The notes under the pieces: generated by a model
Databases searched by the model: none
Seen by the model: only the letters and a program-made list of their open reading frames with translations
What the model was told of the DNA's origin: nothing
Translations under genes and position numbers: made by a program
Shown: positions 38,008 through 45,393 of the stretch, one piece after another
Layout of the letters: each line of letters opens with the position of its first letter
Numbering within the stretch: the first letter of the stretch is position 1
Assembly: GCA_004356105.1 (NCBI GenBank)
Contig: SMYC01000111.1
Coordinates: 1 to 47,743 of the forward strand
Origin: Acidobacteriota bacterium
GTDB taxonomy: Bacteria > Acidobacteriota > Vicinamibacteria > Marinacidobacterales > SMYC01
Direction: 5' to 3'
Length of the DNA: 47,743 bases

Positions 38008-39301
38008 CGCCTATTGCGACGAGGTGTCTGTCGGTGCGGATGAACAACGTGCCGCCGGAAATCGCGGGTGAAGCGAGTGTGCGCTCTTCGAGCCGGTTTC
38101 GTGAGACGAGCTTCGGCGGTGCGCCGGCTTCAAACACGAATGTCTCGCCGGACTCGTTGAGAAAATAGACCTTTCCGTCTCCCGCCACGGGCGATGCGGT
38201 AAAGGCTCCACCGAGCCGTTCCCGCCAGAGCGTCTCTCCGTTTCTTGCATCGACAACGCTAGCGATCCCGCGCTCGGTTGCCATGAAGATCTTTTCGTCG
38301 TAATAGAGCAATGACGAGATATAGGGCGCGCGCGTCGGGACGTGCCACTCGACATGGCTCGCATTCACATCGCCGCGTCCTCCGAGCCGGATGGCTGAGT
38401 ACGGACCGCTCGAATAGCCGCGACTCGCGTAGAGGATCCCGTTCGCGTAGACGGGGACACCGATGGCGAGGGTGACGGGCTCACCGACATGCCACAAGAG
38501 CTCGCCGGTCTTCGGGTCATAGACCTCGATACGATGGCTCGAATTGACGACGAGCTCGTCGCCTTCGGGTCCGGGGACGACAAAAGGCGTCGAGTACGAT
38601 CGGATGCCTTTGCCGCGGTCGACTTTCCAGAGCTCTTTACCGTTCGTCTTGTCGAGCGCGATCAGATAAGCGCCCGGCGGATGGTCGCAAAGCAAGATGA
38701 GCGTGTCGCGGTATAACATCGGTGAGCTGCCATGACCCCACAACACGTGGAAGGGAGCGTAGTCGCGGCCGATGTGGCGGGACCAAACGAGCTCACCCTT
38801 CAGAGTCAGCGCGACGAGTTGGCCGGTCCCGACCCAGGCATAGACGAGCTCGCCATCCGTGGTTGTGCTCGGGGTCGCGAAGTTGTGTTTGGGGTGGACG
38901 GAAGGCAAGCTGTCGCTCGGTTCGACGGCATCGAAGCGATGTTCCCAAACCAGGCTCCCATCTTCGTGAGCGAAAGCTTGCACCGCGAAAGTGATCCGAT
39001 TGCTCTCCCGCGTGTAGTCTTTTGCCGTGACCGCTTCGTCGAACTCGGCACCGCGGCGGTCGATGGGGCCCATCCCGAGCTGCGAGGTCAAGAACACGAG
39101 GTCCTCCCAGATGATCGGGGTTGAAGTTCCGAGCCCCGCGAGCGGCGCGCGCCAGCGGATGTTTTGCTCGGGTCCCCAAACTTCGGGCAAGTTCTTCTCG
39201 GGCGAGATCCCGTCACGGCTCGGGCCGCGCCATTGGGGCCAGTTTTCGGCGGCAGCCTGTCCCGCGAGCATCAGAGAGGCGAAGAGACACAACGGCTTCA
39301 T
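37994..39301 (-). CDS. PQQ-like beta-propeller repeat protein
   Basis: The protein has 435 residues with a signal peptide (MKPLCLFASLMLAGQAAAE). The mature start ENWPQWRGPSRDGISPEKNLPEVW is typical of secreted propeller proteins in Acidobacteriota and Planctomycetota. Repeats with LVWEHRF, KGELVWSRH, NGKELWKVDRGKG, TGELLWHVGEPV and NGETLWRERLGG mark seven or so blades of the PQQ-repeat class. The calcium/PQQ catalytic residues of alcohol dehydrogenases are not evident, so it is probably a binding or scaffold propeller. TAGAAT is 6 nt before the ATG, without a ribosome site. Confidence 0.87.
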   Translation of the reverse strand: MKPLCLFASLMLAGQAAAENWPQWRGPSRDGISPEKNLPEVWGPEQNIRWRAPLAGLGTSTPIIWEDLVFLTSQLGMGPIDRRGAEFDEAVTAKDYTRESNRITFAVQAFAHEDGSLVWEHRFDAVEPSDSLPSVHPKHNFATPSTTTDGELVYAWVGTGQLVALTLKGELVWSRHIGRDYAPFHVLWGHGSSPMLYRDTLILLCDHPPGAYLIALDKTNGKELWKVDRGKGIRSYSTPFVVPGPEGDELVVNSSHRIEVYDPKTGELLWHVGEPVTLAIGVPVYANGILYASRGYSSGPYSAIRLGGRGDVNASHVEWHVPTRAPYISSLLYYDEKIFMATERGIASVVDARNGETLWRERLGGAFTASPVAGDGKVYFLNESGETFVFEAGAPPKLVSRNRLEERTLASPAISGGTLFIRTDRHLVAIGATRP

Positions 39302-39582
39302 GAAGAAATTCTACTCTGAATTTGAATATTGGGCCTCCTTGTGGCGTATTACAGGTAATGGACTCTCGCATTGTTCGGAATGTCGGGACGAGCTCATGGA
39401 GATGAAAGAACTGGAAGGAGTGACCGAAGCGATGAAAATGTTTCGACGCATCGGTGGGGCCTCGCTGCTCTCAGTGAACACGTGTGCATTGGCGTCACGG
39501 TCGGGAGCTCGTGATCAACTCGGCGCCGCAGCGACTCGTGGCCGATCACTCGCCAGAAGGACCGTCGAACGGCCTCTAGACG
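39302..39582. other. Intergenic stretch between minus-strand genes
   Basis: About 280 bp. It contains the -10 element at 39308-39313. A plus-strand frame beginning MKKFYSEFEYWASLWRITGN at 39300 includes a CSEC-like pair, but it runs into antisense of the phasin-like gene and cannot be supported. Confidence 0.35.
39308..39313 (-). promoter_or_regulatory. Candidate -10 of a leaderless transcript (TAGAAT)
   Basis: TAGAAT is exactly 6 nt before the ATG at 39301. Confidence 0.5.
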
Positions 39583-40044
39583 TCAGGCTTTCTTTTTGCT
39601 CGGGCGCGCGGCCGCTTTCTTCTTCTTGCTGCTGGTGGTCTTCTTCTTGGCCGCCGTGGGGTTCTTTTTCGTGGCTGCTTTTTTCGCCTTGGCGGGGTTG
39701 CCCTTCGCCTCGCGCCTCAGCTTCGCGACCTCTTTCTTCAAAGCGTCGACTTCGGCCTGTTGGGCAACGCCCGCTCGTTTGAGAGCGTTCGCGACTTGGC
39801 GGTCGAACGCCGCTTCCATGCTGTTGTAAGTCTCAGTAGCCTGCTTCTTGGCGGCGTCGACGGTATCCTTGACATCGCCCGAGGTCGGAATCAGGTCTTC
39901 GTACTTCTTTCCTTTCTTGACAAGCGTCTTGAAGAGCTTGTCGCCTTGCTTTCCCGCCTGCGCCAGTGCCCCGAGGCCCGCGAGCCAGACCTTGTTGGCG
40001 GAAGTCTTCAGTACGTGCAAAGCGTCGTCTTTTTTCTTGGCCAT
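39583..40044 (-). CDS. Phasin-like protein with a lysine/alanine-rich tail
   Basis: The protein has 153 residues. The first 105 are amphipathic helices of the phasin (PhaF/PhaI) type: VLKTSANKVWLAGLGALAQA, KQGDKLFKTLVKKGKKYE, AAFDRQVANALKRAGVAQ, then a short leucine-spaced coiled coil (EVDALKKEVAKLRREA). The last 45 residues are almost only Lys, Ala, Thr, Ser and Pro (KKAATKKNPTAAKKK...), a histone H1-like tail as in PhaF, which binds granules and DNA. The protein probably coats polyhydroxyalkanoate granules and ties them to the nucleoid. No PHA synthase is in the window. TAAACT 6 nt before the ATG indicates a leaderless mRNA. Confidence 0.83.
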   Translation of the reverse strand: MAKKKDDALHVLKTSANKVWLAGLGALAQAGKQGDKLFKTLVKKGKKYEDLIPTSGDVKDTVDAAKKQATETYNSMEAAFDRQVANALKRAGVAQQAEVDALKKEVAKLRREAKGNPAKAKKAATKKNPTAAKKKTTSSKKKKAAARPSKKKA

Positions 40045-40050
40045 GAGAAC

Positions 40051-40056
40051 AGTTTA
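40051..40056 (-). promoter_or_regulatory. Candidate -10 of a leaderless transcript (TAAACT)
   Basis: TAAACT is exactly 6 nt before the ATG at 40044, the same hexamer and spacing as at 23592. Confidence 0.5.
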
Positions 40057-40104
40057 GCGAGGATTGAGCGCGATGGCCACTTTTGCGCGACGGTTTCGTT
40101 TAGA

Positions 40105-42345
40105 ATGACCGATGCCATGACTTGCGCCAGAGGCCTCTGTCTCGCAGCTTTGCTATCCGTTGCCACCGCTGTTTCGGCGCAGGAAGTGGAGCGCCGCGAG
40201 GCCCAGGCGGTCAAAATCACCGCAGTCGATGGCACTCCGGTCATTGACGGCGTCGTCGACGAAGATGCTTGGTTGGCCGCTCCGGTGCTCACAGATTTCG
40301 TTCAGGCCGAGCCTCTCGAAGGGGAGCCCGCGACCGAGAAGACCGAGGTCCGCATTCTTTACGATGACGCGTTCATCTATGTTGGGGTGATCTGCTACGA
40401 CCGCGACCCGTCCGGCATCATCGTCACCGATAGCCGGCGTGATGCGGGCCTCAATGATATGGACTCGTTCCAAATGGTCTTCGATACTTATCGAGACCGC
40501 CAGAACGGGTTCGTTTTCGGCACCAATCCGGCCGGGATCGAGTATGACGGTCAGATCAGCAAGGAAGGCGGTGCAGGACAGACGTCCAGCCGGCAACGCA
40601 CGCAGACGGGGTCCGGGAGTGGTTTCAATCTCAATTGGGACGCGAGCTTCACCGTACGCACGCATATCGGCGAGATGGGATGGATGGCCGAGTTTGCCAT
40701 CCCGCTGCGGACGCTTCGCTACGGTTCAGGGAAGCCGCAGAGTTGGGGGCTAAACTTTCAGCGCAACATTCGACGAAAGCGCGAGCAAGTGTACTGGTCA
40801 CCGGTCTCGCGCATCTTCAACCTCTACCGCCTATCCTCCGCGGGCGACTTGAACGGCCTCGAGCTCGCGACGCCGAGAAACTTCAAAGTGACCCCGTACG
40901 CTCTGTCTTCGGCCAACCGCGACTTCGCGACGAGCGCGTCCTCGGACTTCGATGCTCAGTTCGGCCTCGACGTGAAGTTTGGCGTCACCCCCGCGTTGAA
41001 CCTTGACGTGACGGTCAATACCGACTTCGCTCAAGTCGAGGTGGACGATCAGCAGTTAAACCTCACGCGCTTCAACCTCTTCTTTCCCGAGAAGCGCGGC
41101 TTCTTCCTCGAGAACGCCGGCACCTTCGCGATGGGCACCGGAGATTTCAGGAGTCGCACGCTCGAGCTTTTCTTCAGCCGCCGTATCGGTATCGGGCCGT
41201 CCGGTGAGCTCGTCCCCATCAAAGCAGGCGCGAGGCTGAGCGGAAAGGCGGGGCACTACAACATCGGTCTGATGAACATGCAAACCGATGCGGTCGACGG
41301 CGTCACGCCCGCAAATAATTTCACCGTCGCGGCCGTCCGCCGCGAACTTTCGAGCCGCTCTAGCATCGGCGCGCTCTTCGTTAACCGGATGGGCACGGGC
41401 GATCTCGCGGGCGAGGACGACTGGAACCGTGCGTGGGGCGTAGACGGAACGCTCGGTATCGGTCAAACCTGGACCTTTCGCGGTATGGCGACACGCACGG
41501 AGACTCCAGGCGCTACCGGCAGGGAACATGCCGCCGATTTCTTCGGCGAGTTTCGCAAGCTCTGGGGACGGTGGTGGGTCGAGTACACCGAGGTCGGCGA
41601 TGCGTTCAATCCAGAAGTCGGCTTTCTCGCGCGCAAGGACTACCGTACGATTCAGTCCAGCTATATCCAGAACATTCGGACGCCGTCGGTGGCCTGGCTC
41701 CGTGAGCTACGTCCTCACGCGACCTATCGGAGCTTCTGGGATTTCGAAGGCTTCAAGGAAACGGAGCAGCTCCATCTGGACTCGCATGTAGACTTCGAAA
41801 GCGGGGCGTTCTTCAGCCCGGCCGTCAATATTAATCGGGAGGGGCTCACGGAACCTTTCGAGATCGCGCCCGGCGTGATCATCCCGCTGGGGATCTACAA
41901 GTTTACAGAGGTCGCATGGCGGTGGAATACGGATGAAAGCGCTTGGCTCTCATACCGCGGAAGCCTAGACGCTGGCGGCTTCTTCTCGGGCGACCGCGTG
42001 TCGGTCGGGACGACGATTCAGATCCGCCGCGGCGCAAAGCTCAACACGAGCTTGACGTGGTCCTACAACGACATCAATCTGCCCGAAGGCGAGTTCGTCA
42101 CGAACTTGGGACAATTCCGCGTCAATTACAGCTTCACGCCCTTCGTGAACTTGCAGTCTCTAATTCAGTACAACGACCAGAGCGACATCTGGTCCGTCAA
42201 CCTGCGCTTCGGTTGGTTGAACACGGCGGGGACCGGACTCTTTGTCGTGTATAACGACACGGAAGGGTTGGGTGATTTTCGCATCGGCCCCCAGAGCCAA
42301 AGCTTCATCGTGAAGTACACGCACCAGTTCGATGTTCTGAACTGA
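40105..42345 (+). CDS. DUF5916 protein with N-terminal CBM9-like domain, outer membrane
   Basis: About 746 residues from ATG 40105 (40117 is an alternative). The signal peptide (CLAALLSVATAVSAQ) is followed by a carbohydrate-binding family 9-like domain (DGTPVIDGVVDEDAWLAAPV, ILYDDAFIYVGVICYDRDPS, GWMAEFAIPLRTLRY). Then come about 500 residues of barrel-like repeats (VKFGVTPALNLDVTVNTDFAQVEVDDQQLNL, FFPEKRGFFLENAG, ELFFSRRIGI), the recognisable DUF5916 region. It ends FIVKYTHQFDVLN. The family is widespread in Bacteroidota and Acidobacteriota and is thought to sit in the outer membrane. Its role is unknown. The frame is open upstream but those residues are antisense of the phasin gene. Confidence 0.87.
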   Translation: MTDAMTCARGLCLAALLSVATAVSAQEVERREAQAVKITAVDGTPVIDGVVDEDAWLAAPVLTDFVQAEPLEGEPATEKTEVRILYDDAFIYVGVICYDRDPSGIIVTDSRRDAGLNDMDSFQMVFDTYRDRQNGFVFGTNPAGIEYDGQISKEGGAGQTSSRQRTQTGSGSGFNLNWDASFTVRTHIGEMGWMAEFAIPLRTLRYGSGKPQSWGLNFQRNIRRKREQVYWSPVSRIFNLYRLSSAGDLNGLELATPRNFKVTPYALSSANRDFATSASSDFDAQFGLDVKFGVTPALNLDVTVNTDFAQVEVDDQQLNLTRFNLFFPEKRGFFLENAGTFAMGTGDFRSRTLELFFSRRIGIGPSGELVPIKAGARLSGKAGHYNIGLMNMQTDAVDGVTPANNFTVAAVRRELSSRSSIGALFVNRMGTGDLAGEDDWNRAWGVDGTLGIGQTWTFRGMATRTETPGATGREHAADFFGEFRKLWGRWWVEYTEVGDAFNPEVGFLARKDYRTIQSSYIQNIRTPSVAWLRELRPHATYRSFWDFEGFKETEQLHLDSHVDFESGAFFSPAVNINREGLTEPFEIAPGVIIPLGIYKFTEVAWRWNTDESAWLSYRGSLDAGGFFSGDRVSVGTTIQIRRGAKLNTSLTWSYNDINLPEGEFVTNLGQFRVNYSFTPFVNLQSLIQYNDQSDIWSVNLRFGWLNTAGTGLFVVYNDTEGLGDFRIGPQSQSFIVKYTHQFDVLN

Positions 42346-42358
42346 GGCCCCGCTCGTC

Positions 42359-43996
42359 CTATCCCAGCGTCTCTACAAACGTCGGTGCCTGTCGGCGGTT
42401 CGTCGCGTGCTCGTAGCCGTAGGCAACTTTCAAGAGCGTCGGTTCGCTCCACCGGGCCCCGAAGAAAGAAATGCCGACCGGCAGACCGGACACGAATCCC
42501 ATGGGAATCGAGATGTCCGGGTAGCCGGCGATGGCGGCCACTCCAGCACTAGAGCCTCCTTGCAGACGGTCACCCATGATGTGGTCGGTCAGCCAAGCTG
42601 GATCCCTGGTCGGCGCGACGATCGCATCGAGATTGTGCGCCGCCATGAGGGCATCGATGCCTTCGGTGCGGGCATGTCGCTGGATAGTGCTGAGGGCCTC
42701 GAGGTAGGCGGGGTCGGTGAGTGGCCCCGCCTCTTCGGATGCGATTAATCGCTCCTGGCCGAAGAACGGCATCTCGCGATCGCGGTTGGCGTCGTTGAAT
42801 GCGATGAGTTCGGTGAGGCTCTTGACGGGCGCGTCCGGTCCGAGACTTTCGAAGTATTTATTAATGTTTGCTTTGAACTCGTAATTGAGCACCCGCGTCG
42901 GGAGCTCCGAGAACACGTTGGCGTTGTCCATGCTGGGAATGTTGGCTGGGTCGACCACCTCGGCCCCGGCTGCTTTCAGGTCTTCGACGGCCTGGTCGAA
43001 CACGGCGAGGACGCGCTCGTCGAAGTCGGGAAAGTTGCGTGCGACGCCGATGCGCGCGCCTCTCAATCCGTCCTCGTCCAGAAACTGTGTGTAATCGGTG
43101 TGTGCGTTGCCCTCGCTCGCCGCGGTGGCCTTGTCGCGCGGATCGACACCGGTGATGGCGCCCAGGAGGACGGCTCCGTCCCTCAACGTTCGCGTCATCG
43201 GTCCCGCGGTGTCCTGGGAATGCGAGATAGGGATGATGCCGGCGCGGCTCCAAAGACCGACGGTCGGCTTGATGCCGACGAGGCCGTTGATCGAGGAAGG
43301 ACACATGATGGACCCGCCGGTCTCGGTGCCGATAGTTAGCGCGACAAGATTGGCCGAGCCCGCCACGCCCGAGCCGGAGCTGGAACCACACGGATTTCTA
43401 TTGAGCGCATAGGCGTTCCGGCATTGTCCGCCGCGTCCGCTCCAGCCACTGGAAGCTTTGAACCCACGCCAGTAAGCCCATTCGCTCATGTTGGCCTTGG
43501 CCAAGATGATGGCGCCCGCTTCACGGAGCTTCTGCGCTACGAAAGAGTCCTGCAGCGGGATCGAGCCCTCGAGCGCCAGAGAGCCCGCGGTCGTGGTCAT
43601 CTGGTCGTGCGTATCGATGTTGTCTTTGATGGCGACGGGAATTCCGTGAAGGGGACCGCGCGGTCCGCTGGACTGGCGCTCCGCATCCAACTCGTCCGCG
43701 ATCGAAAGTGCCTCGGGATTCGTCTCGATGATGGCCCGTAATTCCGGCCCCCGGCGGTTGAGCGCCTCGATACGCGCCAGATACATCTCAGTAATGGCGC
43801 GAGCCGTCCGCTGGCCCGACTCCATACCTTCTTGCAACTCGGCCACCGTAGCTTCATGGAGCTCGAACGGTTCGTTGCCGGTCTGTCGGGTCATCGCGGA
43901 GTCCTCCGGGGCATGAGCAGGGGCGCATCCGATCGGTCCGGTGAGAAGCGTTGCACTACCGAGTGCGGAGTAGCCTAGGAAATGTCTGCGATCCAT
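42359..43996 (-). CDS. Amidase (amidase signature family), exported
   Basis: The protein has 545 residues. The N-terminus MDRRHFLGYSALGSATLLTG has a twin-Arg and an apparent lipobox (IGCAP), so it is a Tat or Sec lipoprotein. The amidase signature triad: Lys in VAIKDNIDT, the cis-Ser and nucleophile Ser in NPCGSSSGSGVAGSANLVA, and GTETGGSIMCPS. The family hydrolyses amides, with a Ser-cisSer-Lys mechanism. Exported members with this layout are often called 6-aminohexanoate-cyclic-dimer hydrolase or Glu-tRNA amidotransferase A-like, but the substrate is not clear. A TAAACT -10 (44015-44020, minus) and a GGAAGGA ribosome site give it a normal 18-nt leader. Confidence 0.9.
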   Translation of the reverse strand: MDRRHFLGYSALGSATLLTGPIGCAPAHAPEDSAMTRQTGNEPFELHEATVAELQEGMESGQRTARAITEMYLARIEALNRRGPELRAIIETNPEALSIADELDAERQSSGPRGPLHGIPVAIKDNIDTHDQMTTTAGSLALEGSIPLQDSFVAQKLREAGAIILAKANMSEWAYWRGFKASSGWSGRGGQCRNAYALNRNPCGSSSGSGVAGSANLVALTIGTETGGSIMCPSSINGLVGIKPTVGLWSRAGIIPISHSQDTAGPMTRTLRDGAVLLGAITGVDPRDKATAASEGNAHTDYTQFLDEDGLRGARIGVARNFPDFDERVLAVFDQAVEDLKAAGAEVVDPANIPSMDNANVFSELPTRVLNYEFKANINKYFESLGPDAPVKSLTELIAFNDANRDREMPFFGQERLIASEEAGPLTDPAYLEALSTIQRHARTEGIDALMAAHNLDAIVAPTRDPAWLTDHIMGDRLQGGSSAGVAAIAGYPDISIPMGFVSGLPVGISFFGARWSEPTLLKVAYGYEHATNRRQAPTFVETLG

Positions 43997-44140
43997 TGCG
44001 TGGTCCTTCCTTTGAGTTTAGAGAACATACGGGCTCGGTCCTCCGTAGCCTAGCCGAGTTGTGGGTATCGTAATACCGGAACGTTCATTTGAAAACCGCG
44101 ATTCCGCTGCGCGCTGAGACCAACTCGTCCCAGCGCGGCG

Positions 44141-44440
44141 GCCGCGCAAATTCCGGACGAGTTCAAGAACCTGCAGTTTCACCCGGAGGACATCACGAAG
44201 GGGGAGCTCATAAACGTCATGCGGAATTTTTCGTTCGCGCTTGGCGTGCGCTGCCAGTACTGTCACATCGGCGGCGACGGCGCGTCTTTTGAGGCCATCG
44301 AGTTCGACAAAGAAACGGCCCCAACAAAGAGAAGGCCCGCTTCATGTTGCGAATGACCAAGAACCTCAACGAAAACATCTTGACCGGCGCTCCCGACCGC
44401 GATCAACCGGCGCTCGAGATTTCGAGCTCTCATCGAGGGC
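44141..44440 (+). pseudogene. c-type cytochrome relic
   Basis: Frame 1 reads AQIPDEFKNLQFHPEDITKG, ELINVMRNFSFALGVRCQYCH, with a full haem motif CQYCH at about 44252-44266. It then loses frame before 44330. Another frame continues KEKARFMLRMTKNLNENILTG. The place where a second CxxCHRG motif would be reads SSSHRG (44419-44438 region), so both heme cysteines there are lost. No signal peptide or start codon is left. This family (photosynthetic reaction centre cytochrome-like) is common in Acidobacteriota. The copy is clearly dead. Confidence 0.75.
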
Positions 44441-44548
44441 GAGAGCCGCGTCGGCGAGTGACTGATAACGTACAGAGGAACGAATCCGGGATATGGCTAG
44501 CGGGCGATCTATCTGGGCAAGTAGGTCGGACCAAGCGGGCACAAGGGT

Positions 44549-44977
44549 TTAGTCGCGGCACGGGTCGACGACCACCACGTCGAAACGGGCGAAATCGCGA
44601 TCCGACGTACACACGCTGGCTCCATTTTCGATAGCCAGTGCGGCCAACGCCGCATCGGTAACCAAGGGACCGGAGACTTGTGCGTCCAGCAACAAGTTAC
44701 TGAAGATCTCCCAGTAGTGTTCCCCGGGCGCCACCACTCGGACGGGGGATGTCTCGAACCAAGAGGACGCGATGGCCTCCGCTTCCTTCATCGCCAGTGG
44801 CTTTTCGAACGCGCGAGGGTTCGTGCTGATGCGAAGGAACGCCCAGACCGTGAGCCATGGCAGACCCACTGGGGACGGTGATGAGAACTCGTCTTCGATC
44901 CATCGACGGCAAGCTTCGTGGAACTCGGATCGAGGATTGTAGGCGTGAAGAAGTATGTTGGCGTCAACAACGATCAC
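44549..44977 (-). CDS. vapC: VapC-type PIN-domain ribonuclease toxin
   Basis: The protein has 142 residues. PIN-domain acidic residues are seen: Asp5 (MIVVDANILLHAY), Glu in the early helix (EFHEACRRW), Asp in PLVTDAALAALA, and Asp in CTSDRDFARFD. The length is typical. PIN toxins cut tRNA or rRNA when freed from antitoxin. Its ATG overlaps the antitoxin stop (44974-44977), so they form one operon with the gene at 44974-45222. The symbol marks the family only. Confidence 0.88.
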   Translation of the reverse strand: MIVVDANILLHAYNPRSEFHEACRRWIEDEFSSPSPVGLPWLTVWAFLRISTNPRAFEKPLAMKEAEAIASSWFETSPVRVVAPGEHYWEIFSNLLLDAQVSGPLVTDAALAALAIENGASVCTSDRDFARFDVVVVDPCRD

Positions 44978-45222
44978 CGGTTCGTCGACCCCTCGATTTG
45001 CTCCAAGAGCTCACCGATATTGTCGAGGCTGAGTCCTGGACGAAGTTCTCCCATGTCCCTCGCGTGGACTCGAAAGGGAGGGCGTTTACGATCGCTCTTC
45101 TTTGCGTGGAAACCCAGCCGCAGATATTCGTTCACGATCTCCTTGAGCGACCGACCGCTTCGTTTGGATTCCGCCTTGAGTTTCGCAGCAACATCGTCCT
45201 CTAGCGTCAACGTTGTTCTCAT
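44974..45222 (-). CDS. vapB: VapB-type ribbon-helix-helix antitoxin
   Basis: The protein has 82 residues. The N-terminus MRTTLTLEDDVAAKLKAESKRSGRSLKEIVNEYLRLG is a ribbon-helix-helix DNA-binding domain as in CopG/VapB. The rest would wrap around the toxin (RDMGELRPGLSLDNIGELLEQ). It is likely to repress its own promoter at 45229-45257. The start is ATG 45222, exactly 6 nt after the -10 element, with no Shine-Dalgarno. Confidence 0.85.
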   Translation of the reverse strand: MRTTLTLEDDVAAKLKAESKRSGRSLKEIVNEYLRLGFHAKKSDRKRPPFRVHARDMGELRPGLSLDNIGELLEQIEGSTNR

Positions 45223-45228
45223 GCACTG

Positions 45229-45257
45229 ACGCTATCATTTTAGCATCATGATGTCAA
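45229..45257 (-). promoter_or_regulatory. Promoter of vapBC with leaderless spacing
   Basis: On the minus strand a perfect -35 TTGACA (45257-45252), a 17-nt spacer and -10 TAGCGT (45234-45229), then 6 nt to the ATG. A 10-bp palindrome CATCATGATG (45244-45253) overlaps the -35 and is a likely antitoxin operator. Confidence 0.7.
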
Positions 45258-45393
45258 TATAGACACACGCTGATGGCAAAACAGCGGCATCAAGGAGTGA
45301 AATGGAAAAGTCAAGAGGCGGGTCCGGTCGTCGGTGTAGCCGTAGTCGCGGATGAGATAGCGAGCGCAGGGAAGAACCGAGGCCAGACGCGCG

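Noticed and set aside
39300-39782. Plus-strand frame with a CSEC pair resembling an anti-sigma zinc finger
   Set aside because: It runs antisense through the well-supported phasin-like gene, and the second half has no zinc-finger pattern.
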